Below are positions 1 through 8,263 of a DNA stretch of 64,000 bases, piece by piece. The position numbers and the translations under genes were made by a program. Numbering within the stretch: the stretch's first letter is position 1; every line of letters begins with the position of its first letter. Location of the stretch: the NCBI GenBank assembly GCA_038256525.1, contig JBBSKF010000001.1, positions 10,242 to 74,241 on the forward strand. The letters are read 5' to 3'. The DNA is from SCTD01 sp038256525. GTDB taxonomy: Bacteria > Actinomycetota > Actinomycetes > Mycobacteriales > SCTD01. Below the pieces are notes generated by a model. It was not told the DNA's origin and did no database searches. It saw only the letters and a list, made by a program, of their open reading frames with translations.

Positions 1-40
1 ACAACTCGCAGGCCGGTGCTCCCGGTGCTTCGCTGCCAGG

Positions 41-1537
41 GTGAGCGAGGTCTTCATCCTTCCCGGCTACGACATCCAGGCGCTGATCGGCGCCGGCGCG
101 ACCGGCGAGGTGTGGCGCGCCGTCGAGCTGTCCTCCGGCGACACGGTGGCGCTCAAACGGCTGTCGCCGGACGCTGACCCGCGGGCCGTGGAGGCGCTGC
201 GCCGCGAGGCCTCCCTGCTGCGGACCCTGGACACCCCTTACGTCGTACGGCTGCGCGCCGTCGTCGACGAGGGCCCGGCCGCGGTGCTGGTGCTCGACCA
301 CGCACCGGGCGGGTCCCTGGCGGATCTGCTGGCGCGACGGGGTGCCCTCGATCCCGGCGAGGTCATCACCGTCGGTGGTCCGCTCGCTCAGGCGCTCGCC
401 GCGGCCCACGCCGTCGCCCTCGTGCACGGTGACGTGTCGCCGGCCAACGTGCTGTTCACCGCGGCCGGGATGCCGCTGCTCGCCGACCTCGGGGTGGCCC
501 GAGTGGTGGGTGAGCGGTGCGAAAGCGTCTATGGTGTAGCGGAATACCTCGATCCGGCCGTTGCCGCGGGCGGTGCGCCGGACTTCGCCTCCGACGTGTG
601 GGCGCTTGCGGCGCTCTGCCACCACCTGCTGGCCGGCACGCCCCCGCACGCCGGCGACTCCGTCGCCGACGTCCTGTATGCAGCCGGGAACGGCGAGCGG
701 GCGCCGCTCGGGCTGCTCGCACCGAGTGCGCCCAGGGCGCTGGTGGCGGCCATCGAGGCCGGCCTCGCGGCCGATCCTGGGCAGCGGCCCGATGCGGGGG
801 AGTTCGCCTCCTTGCTGCGGCGTGCCCACGCCGCTGCGCCGGTGCGGCTCCACGGGGGCGGCGGTCCGCCGCCGGAGCCGGTGCGCCCCACCCATGTGGT
901 CCGGGCAGCACCCCCGCCTGCGCCGCCGGTCGACCGGGTGCGCAGGCGGCTGCCGCGGCACGTCGTGCCGACTGTCGGGTTCGCCCTGCTGGTTCTGCTC
1001 GCCGCCGGTCTCGGGTGGCTGTCCGGGCGGGGCGAGGTGCCGGCGGCCGCTGCCCTCGCCCCGATACCGCCCACGTCCCCTGCACCCGCGCCCGCCCGGC
1101 CCGAACCCGCCCGGCCTGCGCCGGCACAGCCCGTGTCCGCGACGACCGGGGCCTTCCCCACCCCGGACTGGGTGGAGGTGCTGGACGGCCTCGACGCCGC
1201 CCGAGCGCGGGCCTTCGCTTCCGCCGATCCGGCCGGGCTGCTGGCCGTGTGGGCTCCGGGCACCCCGGGCCTGCGCGCCGACACCGCCACCCTGGAGGGG
1301 CTCGCCGCGAGGGGCGAGAGCGCTCACGGACTGAGGCACGCCGTACAAGGTGTCGATCCCGTCGCGGGCGAGGGTCCGGCGAGACTCGAGGTCGTCGACG
1401 TGCTAGCGGGTCATGAGATCCGCGACTCGTCAGGGGTGGTCGTGCAACGGGTTGCCGAGCGCGGCCCTACCAGATGGGTGGTCGACCTGACCAAGACTCC
1501 GGCGGGCTGGCGGCTGACGTCGGTGACCCCGGCCTGA
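41..1537 (+). CDS. Membrane-anchored serine/threonine protein kinase
   Basis: The product has 498 aa. It has a Hanks-type kinase domain at about residues 7-262: glycine loop GAGATGEV (17-24), ATP lysine K39 in VALKRL, catalytic loop HGDVSPAN (D131, N136) and the metal-binding aspartate in ADLG (D149). A proline-rich linker precedes one membrane helix (about 308-328), and an extracellular tail of about 170 residues follows, so it should be a transmembrane sensor kinase. The tail has no PASTA repeats that I can see. HGD replaces the usual HRD, so the arginine that reads activation-loop phosphorylation is missing although the key catalytic residues remain. The GTG start at 41 overlaps a TGA in another frame (42-44), possibly the stop of a gene lying mostly outside the window. 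Confidence 0.85.
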   Translation: MSEVFILPGYDIQALIGAGATGEVWRAVELSSGDTVALKRLSPDADPRAVEALRREASLLRTLDTPYVVRLRAVVDEGPAAVLVLDHAPGGSLADLLARRGALDPGEVITVGGPLAQALAAAHAVALVHGDVSPANVLFTAAGMPLLADLGVARVVGERCESVYGVAEYLDPAVAAGGAPDFASDVWALAALCHHLLAGTPPHAGDSVADVLYAAGNGERAPLGLLAPSAPRALVAAIEAGLAADPGQRPDAGEFASLLRRAHAAAPVRLHGGGGPPPEPVRPTHVVRAAPPPAPPVDRVRRRLPRHVVPTVGFALLVLLAAGLGWLSGRGEVPAAAALAPIPPTSPAPAPARPEPARPAPAQPVSATTGAFPTPDWVEVLDGLDAARARAFASADPAGLLAVWAPGTPGLRADTATLEGLAARGESAHGLRHAVQGVDPVAGEGPARLEVVDVLAGHEIRDSSGVVVQRVAERGPTRWVVDLTKTPAGWRLTSVTPA

Positions 1538-1690
1538 CCCGGGTCGAGCCTCCTCGCCCAGGGGGGCGGCACTCCCGGTCGGCGGGTGTTACCACAGAGC
1601 GCAACATCTCAGGAATGTTGGCCTGTGTGGAAACAGGTCGGCGAGAGGGCTGCCCACGTCGGCGCGACACGCCGGCGCACTCGCAGTTGA

Positions 1691-3121
1691 CTAACGGCCC
1701 CACTCCTCCAGCAGGCGCAGCCACACCTCGCTCATCGTCGGGAACGACGGGACTGCGTGCCACAGCCGCGAGATCGGCACCTCACCGACGAGCGCGACGG
1801 TGGCGGCGTGCACCAGCTCCGCGCTGTCCTGGCCGACGAAGGTGGCGCCGAGCAGCAGCTCCCGGACGCTGTCGACCACGAGCTTGGCGTGACCGACGTA
1901 GCCGTCGGCGTGCAGCGCGGCACCCGACACGTTGCCCAGGGCGTATTCCACCGTGCGCACCGGGTGCCCGGCCGCGCGGGCCCGCGCCTCGGTGAGACCG
2001 ACCGAGGCCACCTCCGGGTCGGTGAACACGACCTGGGCCACGGCGGCGTGGTCAGCGGTCGACACGTGCCGCCCCCACGGTGCGGTGTCCTCCTGGCGGC
2101 CTGCCGCCCGGGCGGCGATCAGGTCGCCGAGCGCCCGCGCCTGGTACTTCCCCTGGTGGGTCAGCAGCGCCCGGCCGTTGACGTCGCCCACGGCGTAGAG
2201 CCAGCCACCCGGGACGTCCTGCACGGCCATCGTGTCGTCGACCGGCACGAAGCCGCCCGGCTCCAGGCCGACCGACTTCACGCCGAGGTCGGTCGTTGCC
2301 GGCTGCCGCCCCAGTGCGACCAGCACCTCGTCGGCAGAGATGATGCGCCCGTCGGCCAGGGTGGCCTTGACCGGGCCGCCGGGGTGTGGCCGTTCGATCC
2401 GCCGGACGCTGCTGCGCAGCAGCACCTGCACGCCGGCGTCCTCGAGACCTTCCTGGACCAGCGGCCCGACGAACGGTTCGGTGCGGCCGAGCAGCCGGTC
2501 ACCTCGTTCGACGATCGTCACCTGCTGAGAGCCCAGCGCTCGCCAGGCCTGCGCCATCTCGACGGCCACCACTCCGCCGCCGAGGACGAGCAGTCGCCGT
2601 GGCGCCTTGCTCGCGGTGGTTGCCTCGCGGCTGGTCCAGGGACCCGCTTCGCGCAGCCCCGGGATCGGTGGGATCGCGGCCCTGGTCCCGGTGGCCAGCA
2701 CCACGGCATGCCGCGCCGTGAGCGTGGTCGGGCCCCCCGGACGCTCGATCTCGACGAACTTCTCGCCCGCCAGCCGGCCGTGCCCACGCACGAGTGAGAT
2801 CCCGGCGCTGTCGAGCCAGCTGACCTGCCCGGCATCGTCGAAGCCGCTGATGAAGGCGTCCCGACGGGCCAGGACCGCGGCGATGTCGAGCTCGCCGGAA
2901 GCCGCCTCCCGGCTGCCGGGCACCCTTCGCGCGGCCACAAGAGCATGGACCGGCCGCAGCAGCGCCTTGCTCGGGATGCACGCCCAGTAGGAGCATTCAC
3001 CCCCCACCAGATCGGCTTCGACGATCGCGACGCTGAGCCCACCGCGCGCCGCCCGGTCGGCGACGTTCTCCCCGGCCGGCCCGGCGCCGAGAACGACGAC
3101 GTCGTACGTCTGGATGTCCAT
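1691..3121 (-). CDS. FAD-dependent pyridine nucleotide-disulfide oxidoreductase
   Basis: The product has 476 aa. The N-terminal FAD-binding motif is LGAGPAGENVA (11-21), the redox-active disulfide is C43/C48 in GECSYWACIPSK, and a second GGG motif for NAD(P)H lies mid-protein (LVLGGGVVAVEMAQ). The C-terminal dimerisation domain ends near FPTMSEVW, where dihydrolipoamide dehydrogenases have HxHPTxSE; here the first histidine is replaced (VPSFPTMSE). This argues against a true lipoamide dehydrogenase. Mercuric-reductase-like or soluble-transhydrogenase-like enzymes are better fits, and the substrate cannot be told from sequence. A separate real lpdA lies at 5646-7052. It is transcribed towards the kinase gene; the 150-bp gap between them has only small imperfect dyads. 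Confidence 0.85.
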   Translation of the reverse strand: MDIQTYDVVVLGAGPAGENVADRAARGGLSVAIVEADLVGGECSYWACIPSKALLRPVHALVAARRVPGSREAASGELDIAAVLARRDAFISGFDDAGQVSWLDSAGISLVRGHGRLAGEKFVEIERPGGPTTLTARHAVVLATGTRAAIPPIPGLREAGPWTSREATTASKAPRRLLVLGGGVVAVEMAQAWRALGSQQVTIVERGDRLLGRTEPFVGPLVQEGLEDAGVQVLLRSSVRRIERPHPGGPVKATLADGRIISADEVLVALGRQPATTDLGVKSVGLEPGGFVPVDDTMAVQDVPGGWLYAVGDVNGRALLTHQGKYQARALGDLIAARAAGRQEDTAPWGRHVSTADHAAVAQVVFTDPEVASVGLTEARARAAGHPVRTVEYALGNVSGAALHADGYVGHAKLVVDSVRELLLGATFVGQDSAELVHAATVALVGEVPISRLWHAVPSFPTMSEVWLRLLEEWGR

Positions 3122-3143
3122 GCCGCCAGCCTGTCAGAACGGC

Positions 3144-4031
3144 TCAGATCGAGCTCTGCAGCGCCCCCGCGAGGTCGCTGTCGGCGAAGGAGAAACCGCT
3201 GCGCTGCAACACCTGTGGGAGCAGGCGCTGCCCGATCAGGACTCCTTCGGCAGCAAATCCACCGAGCGCGGCCGTCAGCGCGAATCCGGGCACCGGAACG
3301 GGCAGCGTCGGCCGGTGCACCGCCTTGCCGAGCGCTCTGGTGAATGCCTTGTTCGTAACCGGCGCCGGTCCGACGAGGTTCACCGGCCCCGCGACGTCGG
3401 CGGTCAGCAGGTGCGTGATCGCGGCGATCTGATCGCGCAGGGTGATCCAGCTGTTCCACTGCCGGCCGCTGCCCAGTGGAGCGCCCGCGCCGAGCCGGAA
3501 GATCGGCAGCTGCTTGGCCAGCGCCCCGCCCGAGCCGGACAAGACGATGCCGGTACGCAGGTGGACCACCCGGATCCCGGCGGCCTGCGCGGGGGCGGTC
3601 GAGGCCTCCCACTGCTGGCACACCTCGGCGAGGAACCCCTGACCGGCCGGCCCGGTCTCATCGGTGAACCGGTCGCCGGTGTCGCCGTACCAGCCGATCC
3701 CGCTCGCCGACAGCAGCACCCTCGGGCCGTCTGCGACGGACATGGCGGTGGCAACCGTGGTCGTGCCATCGACCCGGCTGTCGAGGATCAGCTTCTTGTA
3801 GGACGGCGTCCAGCGCTTGTCGGCGACACCCGCGCCGGCGAGGTGGATGACGGCGTCGAGGTCGGCGACCGCCTGCGGGTCCAGCCGGCGGGCGGCCGGA
3901 TCCCAGCCTCGTTCGTCGTGTGCGTCCGCTTGTCCGCGTACGAAGCGCACCACGTCGTGACCCTGCTCTCGCAACGACGCGACGAGGGGCGTGCCGATGA
4001 ACCCGGACGCGCCGGTGATCCCGATCTTCAT
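3144..4031 (-). CDS. TIGR01777-family NAD-dependent epimerase/dehydratase-like protein
   Basis: The product has 295 aa. It begins MKIGITGASGFIG, a Rossmann nucleotide-binding motif at the very N terminus, which is why I choose the ATG at 4031 over an upstream in-frame start that would add a 25-residue non-homologous leader. The body follows the YfcH/SulA-like extended short-chain dehydrogenase pattern (SASGIGWYGDTGD, then GWSxTxRDQ-like WNSWITLRDQIAAI). The C-terminal 45 residues match DUF1731 (PVPGFALTAALGGFAAEGVLIGQ). The reaction catalysed by this family is unknown. It sits between the disulfide oxidoreductase and sucB on the same strand, with a 130-bp gap to sucB. Confidence 0.85.
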   Translation of the reverse strand: MKIGITGASGFIGTPLVASLREQGHDVVRFVRGQADAHDERGWDPAARRLDPQAVADLDAVIHLAGAGVADKRWTPSYKKLILDSRVDGTTTVATAMSVADGPRVLLSASGIGWYGDTGDRFTDETGPAGQGFLAEVCQQWEASTAPAQAAGIRVVHLRTGIVLSGSGGALAKQLPIFRLGAGAPLGSGRQWNSWITLRDQIAAITHLLTADVAGPVNLVGPAPVTNKAFTRALGKAVHRPTLPVPVPGFALTAALGGFAAEGVLIGQRLLPQVLQRSGFSFADSDLAGALQSSI

Positions 4032-4161
4032 GGGTGAATCGTGCCCCGCGGCCAGGTGGGCCGCGACCGGGGCCCCGCGGCGGACTCCGTTCTCGGTGCC
4101 GCACACACGCCTCAGCCGGGCGGTGGTGGCACCGAGAAGGGGGGCGGGGGAGGGGCGGGAG

Positions 4162-5631
4162 CTACAGGCCTAGCTCCGCGGCGAAGTCGCCCTCCTCCAG
4201 GCGGGTCTTGACCGTGCCGAGGAAACGGGCCGCATCAGCGCCGTCGACGATGCGGTGGTCGTAGGTCAAGGCGAGATAGATCATCGAGCGTACGGCGACG
4301 ACCTCGCCGAGCTCGGCGTCCTGCACGACGACGGGCCGCTTCACCACCGCGCCGGTGCCGAGGATGCCGACCTGCGGCTGGTTGATGATCGGGGTGTCGA
4401 ACAGCGCGCCGCGCGAGCCGGTGTTGGTGAGCGTGAAGGTGCCGCCGCCCAGCTCGTCGGGGGTGACGTTGTTGCTCCGGGTGCGCTCCGCCAGATCTGC
4501 GATCTTGCGCGCCATGCCGGCCAGGTTGAGGTCACCCGCTGCGTGGATGACCGGCACGAGCAGCCCGCGGGGGCTGTCGACGGCGATCCCCAGGTGCTCG
4601 GCCTCGTGGTAGGTGATGGTGCCGGCGTTCTGGTCGATGCTCGCGTTGAGGACCGGGTGCAGCTTGAGCGCCTCGATCGTGGCGAGCGCGAAGAAGGGCA
4701 GGAACGACAGCTTGGTGCCCTCGCGGGCAACGAAGTCGTCCTTGGCCGCGCTCCGCAGCCGGGCGATCCGGGTGACGTCGGCCTCGACCACCGAGGTGAG
4801 CTGGGCGCTCGTCTGCAACGACTCCGTCAGGCGCGTGGCGATCACCTTGCGCAGTCGGGTCATCGGCTCGGTCCGTCCGCGCACGTGCGTGGCGGGGGCG
4901 GCCTGCACCGCCTGGTCGACGTAGGTGGGCGCCGGGGCAGAGGTCGGTTTCGGCTGCCCCGGCTGAGGGAGCGAAGGGGACTGCGCCGGGGCTGCGGGGG
5001 CGGCTGGTGCGCCGGCGGCGGGCTCGGGAGCGTCGCCGCCGCGCCCCTGCTCGGCGGCGTCGAGCACGTCCTGCTTGCGGATCCGGCCGCCGACCCCGGT
5101 GCCCGACAGGCTCGACAGGTCGACGCCGTGCTCGGTGGCGAGCTTGCGGACCAGCGGCGTGACGTAGGCGCCCTCGCTGCCCGCTGACCCCGATGGCGCC
5201 GGCCGGGCTCCCTCAGGAGCAGCGGGCTGGGGGGCCGGTGCCGGTGGCGTCTCGGCGGCCGTCGCGACAGGCGCCGGTGCCGGCTCGGGCTCCGGCTCGG
5301 ATGCGGATTCAGGCTCGGGCTCGGGCTCGGGTTCGGGTTCGGGTGCGGCTTCGGGCTCGGCGGGAGCGGCTTCCCCGTCCCCGTCACCCCCCGCACCGTC
5401 GTCGATCGTCGCGAGCTCAACCCCGACCTCGACGGTCTCGTCCTCCTGCACCTTGATCGAGCTGACGATTCCGCCTGCCGGAGAGGGAATCTCGGTGTCT
5501 ACCTTGTCGGTGGAGACCTCCAGCAGGGGCTCGTCGGCCTCGACCCGCTCACCCTCCTTCTTCAGCCAGCGGGTGACCGTGCCTTCGGAGACGCTCTCGC
5601 CGAGGCGCGGCATGGTGACGGAGACGGCCAT
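4162..5631 (-). CDS. sucB: Dihydrolipoamide acyltransferase, E2 of a 2-oxoacid dehydrogenase (SucB type)
   Basis: The product has 489 aa. One N-terminal lipoyl domain has the lipoylated lysine in STDKVDT (K43). A long Glu-Pro and Ala-Pro-rich linker follows, then an E3/E1-binding domain (YVTPLVRKLATEHGVDL to GRIRKQDVL), a second Ala/Pro linker, and the catalytic domain ending in DHRIVDG (H459, D463), the acyl-transfer site. In actinobacteria this protein serves the hybrid pyruvate/2-oxoglutarate dehydrogenase complex. Many actinobacterial homologues carry two or three lipoyl domains; this one has a single domain. lpdA lies 14 nt upstream, so E2 and E3 are co-transcribed. The linker is encoded by an imperfect hexamer-like repeat (about 5280-5360). 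Confidence 0.93.
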   Translation of the reverse strand: MAVSVTMPRLGESVSEGTVTRWLKKEGERVEADEPLLEVSTDKVDTEIPSPAGGIVSSIKVQEDETVEVGVELATIDDGAGGDGDGEAAPAEPEAAPEPEPEPEPEPESASEPEPEPAPAPVATAAETPPAPAPQPAAPEGARPAPSGSAGSEGAYVTPLVRKLATEHGVDLSSLSGTGVGGRIRKQDVLDAAEQGRGGDAPEPAAGAPAAPAAPAQSPSLPQPGQPKPTSAPAPTYVDQAVQAAPATHVRGRTEPMTRLRKVIATRLTESLQTSAQLTSVVEADVTRIARLRSAAKDDFVAREGTKLSFLPFFALATIEALKLHPVLNASIDQNAGTITYHEAEHLGIAVDSPRGLLVPVIHAAGDLNLAGMARKIADLAERTRSNNVTPDELGGGTFTLTNTGSRGALFDTPIINQPQVGILGTGAVVKRPVVVQDAELGEVVAVRSMIYLALTYDHRIVDGADAARFLGTVKTRLEEGDFAAELGL

Positions 5632-5645
5632 GTGAGCAGGGCTCC

Positions 5646-7052
5646 CTAGGAGTGGCTGTGGAGGGGCTTGCCGGCGAGCGCGAGATGGGCCTCGCCGACG
5701 GCTTCGGACATGGTCGGGTGCGGGTGGATCAGGGCGGCGACCTCGCTCGGCAGGGCCTCCCAGTTGGTGATCAGCTGGGCCTCGGCGATGAGCTCGCCGA
5801 CCCGGTCGCCGACCATGTGGACGCCGATCACCGGGCCGTCCTTGGCGGCCAGGACCTTGACCGCACCCGCGGTGCCGAGGATCCGCGCCTTGCCGTTCCC
5901 GGCCAGGTCGTACGTCGCCTCGACGACGTCGTAGCCGCGCTCCTCGGCGACCTTGCGGGTCAGGCCGACCGAGGCGACCTCGGGTGAGGAGTAGGTGACC
6001 CGGGGGACGCCGTCGTAGTCGACCGGGGTGACGGCGAGCCCGGCGAGGCGCTCAGCGACCAGGATGCCCTCGGCGAAGCCGACGTGCGCGAGCTGCAGGG
6101 TCGGGATCAGGTCACCGACCGCGCTGATCGTCGGGACGCTCGTCTGGCAGTAGTCGTCGACCTCGACGAAGCCCCGGTTCATCGTCACGCCGACCTGCTC
6201 GTAGCCGAGGTCCTTCGACACCGGGCCCCTCCCGATGGCCACCAGCAGCAGCTCCGCCTCGAGCGTCTTGCCGCCCTCGAGGTGCACTCGTACTCCCGTG
6301 TCGGTGTGCTCGACCTTCTCGAACCGGGCGCCGAGCTCCTGGACGATGCCCCGCTTGCGGAAGGCCCGCTCCAGCAGCTTGGAGGACGACTCCTCCTCGA
6401 GCGGCACGAGGTGGGGCAGCGCTTCGACCAGAGTGACCTCTGCGCCGAATGAGCGCCAGGCCGAGGCAAACTCGCACCCGATAGCACCAGCACCGAGGAT
6501 CACCACTGAGCCGGGGACGGTGTCCATGCCGAGGGCGTCGTCACTGGTGATGACCCGCCGGTGGTCGACCTCCAGGCCAGGAAGCGAGCGCGGGACCGAG
6601 CCGGTGGCGAGCAGCACGTGCTCGGCCTCGATGGTCCGGCCGTCCACCTCGACAGCGGTGGGCGACACCAGGCGCCCGTGCCCGTGCACCACCTCGATCT
6701 TGCGGCTCTTCACCAGACCGGTGAGCCCCTTGAACAGGCCCTCGACGACCTTGTCCTTGTACTTGTTGACCGCGGGCATGTCGACCGACTCGAACGTCCC
6801 GTGCACACCGAACTGGCCGGCCTCTTTGATGACCTCGACGGTCTCGGCGGAATGCAGGAGGGCCTTGGTCGGGATGCAGCCGCGGTGCAGGCAGGTGCCG
6901 CCGACCTTGTCCTGCTCGACCATGACGACGCTCTTGCCGAGCTCGGCGCTGCGCAGCGCGGCCGCGTAGCCGCCGGAGCCGCCGCCGAGGACGACGAGGT
7001 CGACCCCATCCGCAGATGTGGTGGCGGTGGGTGTGGCTGCAGATCGGGTCAC
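5646..7052 (-). CDS. lpdA: Dihydrolipoamide dehydrogenase (E3)
   Basis: The product has 468 aa. The FAD motif is VLGGGSGGYAAA, the redox disulfide C54/C59 lies in GGTCLHRGCIPTKAL, and the C-terminal HPHPTMSEAVGEA supplies the catalytic His-Glu pair, all as expected for E3. It reoxidises the lipoyl groups of SucB with NAD+. It is the first gene of the lpdA-sucB pair and diverges from a small conserved gene at 7211; the 158-bp gap between them should hold both promoters. Linkage of lpd, sucB, a small divergent gene and leucyl aminopeptidase is also known in Streptomyces. Confidence 0.95.
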   Translation of the reverse strand: MTRSAATPTATTSADGVDLVVLGGGSGGYAAALRSAELGKSVVMVEQDKVGGTCLHRGCIPTKALLHSAETVEVIKEAGQFGVHGTFESVDMPAVNKYKDKVVEGLFKGLTGLVKSRKIEVVHGHGRLVSPTAVEVDGRTIEAEHVLLATGSVPRSLPGLEVDHRRVITSDDALGMDTVPGSVVILGAGAIGCEFASAWRSFGAEVTLVEALPHLVPLEEESSSKLLERAFRKRGIVQELGARFEKVEHTDTGVRVHLEGGKTLEAELLLVAIGRGPVSKDLGYEQVGVTMNRGFVEVDDYCQTSVPTISAVGDLIPTLQLAHVGFAEGILVAERLAGLAVTPVDYDGVPRVTYSSPEVASVGLTRKVAEERGYDVVEATYDLAGNGKARILGTAGAVKVLAAKDGPVIGVHMVGDRVGELIAEAQLITNWEALPSEVAALIHPHPTMSEAVGEAHLALAGKPLHSHS

Positions 7053-7210
7053 TGATGAACTCCTCGCTCGTGGCGGTGGTGCGGTGCATCGGCCTCATGG
7101 GTTGGCACTCGGCCGATCGCAAGGGCATCCTGTCACTTCTGAAGTACAGGCCTGCACGGCACCCGCCGCATTCCCGAGCGGGCGCCGTGCACCCAGGCAG
7201 GGAGAGCACC

Positions 7211-7558
7211 GTGGGACTGCGCGACCGCTTCCGGCGGCCGCCGAGCCGGTCGGGCTCGGGGCGTGAGGCTCAGTCCGCGGACTTCGACCATCTGAAGGAG
7301 TGGGCCGGTAGTCGACGTGGGGTGGAGGGCTTCGTCGAGCCGGAGACCCGGACCACCGCGACGACGCTCGTGCTCGTCGCCACCGACGGTGAGTGGACCC
7401 GCCGCCGCGTGCCCTCCCCGAAAGCCGCCTTCGGGTTCGGTCAGAAGGTCGGCATCCCGGTCTACGACGTGGCCGCGGTGGGTTACCCGGTCCGGATGCG
7501 GGAGTGGACCGCCAAGCGCAAGGCAGCCGGCCAGACCGGTGTCCCGCCTTCAGATTGA
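7211..7558 (+). CDS. Small conserved actinobacterial protein of unknown function
   Basis: The product has 115 aa. I chose the GTG at 7211 (VGLRDRFRRPPS) because the longer in-frame extension runs back into the lpdA start region and reads as non-coding. The body is arginine-rich at the N terminus, then a compact alpha/beta segment (TTLVLVATDGEWTRRRVPSPKAAFGFGQKVGIPVYDVAAVGYP) and a basic tail. No signal peptide or membrane helix is visible. The position divergent from lpdA resembles Streptomyces gene order. Function unknown. Confidence 0.7.
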   Translation: MGLRDRFRRPPSRSGSGREAQSADFDHLKEWAGSRRGVEGFVEPETRTTATTLVLVATDGEWTRRRVPSPKAAFGFGQKVGIPVYDVAAVGYPVRMREWTAKRKAAGQTGVPPSD

Positions 7559-7638
7559 TCCACCGCAGGAATGCCGCCCTCAGCCGGGCGCGCCCACCAT
7601 GACGACGGCGATGCCGCGGATGATCAGCTGCGGGCGGG

Positions 7639-8217
7639 TTACGGCTTGCCGGTGCCCTCAGGCTTGCCGGCACCGTCTGACTTGCCCGTCACGTCGGGCT
7701 TGCCGGTGCCCTCGGGCTTGCCGGCACCGTCTGACTTGCCGGTTACGTCAGGCTTGCCGGTGCCCTCCGGCGCGGTGCTCCCGGGATCGGCTGCCTTGTC
7801 AGGCTTGGCTGCCTCGTCAGGCTTGCCGGTCTTGTCGGTGTCCTCGACGTCCTTGCCGCAGTCGCTCTTGGCGGCCTGTGAGACGAGCGCACCGCGACCG
7901 GGGCCCTTGGGCAGCGAGTGGACGTACGCCGAGATGTTCTGCCCGTGGGTCTTGGTCGGATCGCAGACGAAGGGAGCTGCGGGAGCCTGCGCGCCGCGCT
8001 GGCTCTCGCGCTGCAGCTTGGCGAGCTTGGCCAAGCCGCGTTTCTCGGCGCCCTGGCTGTTCTCGGCGGCCGGAGCGGGCGCCGGGCTCTGCGCGGCCAC
8101 GGTGTGAACGACGACTGTGCCACCACCGACGACCGCCGCCGTGGCGATCGCGGTGCCGGTGACAAGCACGCCGACCCGGGCCTTGGCTGCGAGCAGGGAC
8201 ATCAGAGGTCGGGACAC
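7639..8217 (-). CDS. Secreted or anchored protein with C-terminal Gly-Lys-Pro-Asp tandem repeats
   Basis: The product has 192 aa. It has a short basic N terminus and a hydrophobic helix (about residues 14-40, VGVLVTGTAIATAAVVGGGTVVVHTV) acting as a signal peptide or anchor, then an Ala/Pro/Glu stretch. A middle segment has two cysteines (FVCDPTKTHGQNISAYVHSLPKG and SDCGKDVED) that could form a disulfide. The rest is an 18-residue repeat (GKPDVTGKSDGAGKPEGT), two full copies plus a partial one, running to the stop codon. Repeats of this kind are often extended cell-surface spacers. There is no LPxTG or other sorting signal, and no function is assigned. Confidence 0.7.
   Translation of the reverse strand: MSRPLMSLLAAKARVGVLVTGTAIATAAVVGGGTVVVHTVAAQSPAPAPAAENSQGAEKRGLAKLAKLQRESQRGAQAPAAPFVCDPTKTHGQNISAYVHSLPKGPGRGALVSQAAKSDCGKDVEDTDKTGKPDEAAKPDKAADPGSTAPEGTGKPDVTGKSDGAGKPEGTGKPDVTGKSDGAGKPEGTGKP
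7643..7767 (-). repeat. 54-bp coding tandem repeat
   Basis: The segment beginning GGCTTGCCGGTGCCCTC on the plus strand recurs at 7643, 7697 and 7751, exactly 54 bp apart. The third copy is partial. It encodes the 18-residue surface repeat of the surrounding gene, and the copies differ at only a few bases, which implies recent expansion or ongoing homogenisation. Confidence 0.9.
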
Positions 8218-8263
8218 GTTGCTGAGCCTCTACCTGTTTGGTGAGAAGAGCAAGGGCCTATCG

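Noticed and set aside
1..44. Possible C-terminal end of an upstream gene stopping at TGA 42-44
   Set aside because: Only 13 codons are visible, with no recognisable motif; the GTGA overlap with the kinase start is suggestive but not enough to annotate.
1538..1690. Small dyads (such as CCTGTGTGGAAACAGG) as a terminator between convergent genes
   Set aside because: Stems are only 5-6 bp without a T-run; too weak to call.
7643..7767. CRISPR array
   Set aside because: The 54-bp units are adjacent without spacers and lie in a coding frame; no cas genes are present.
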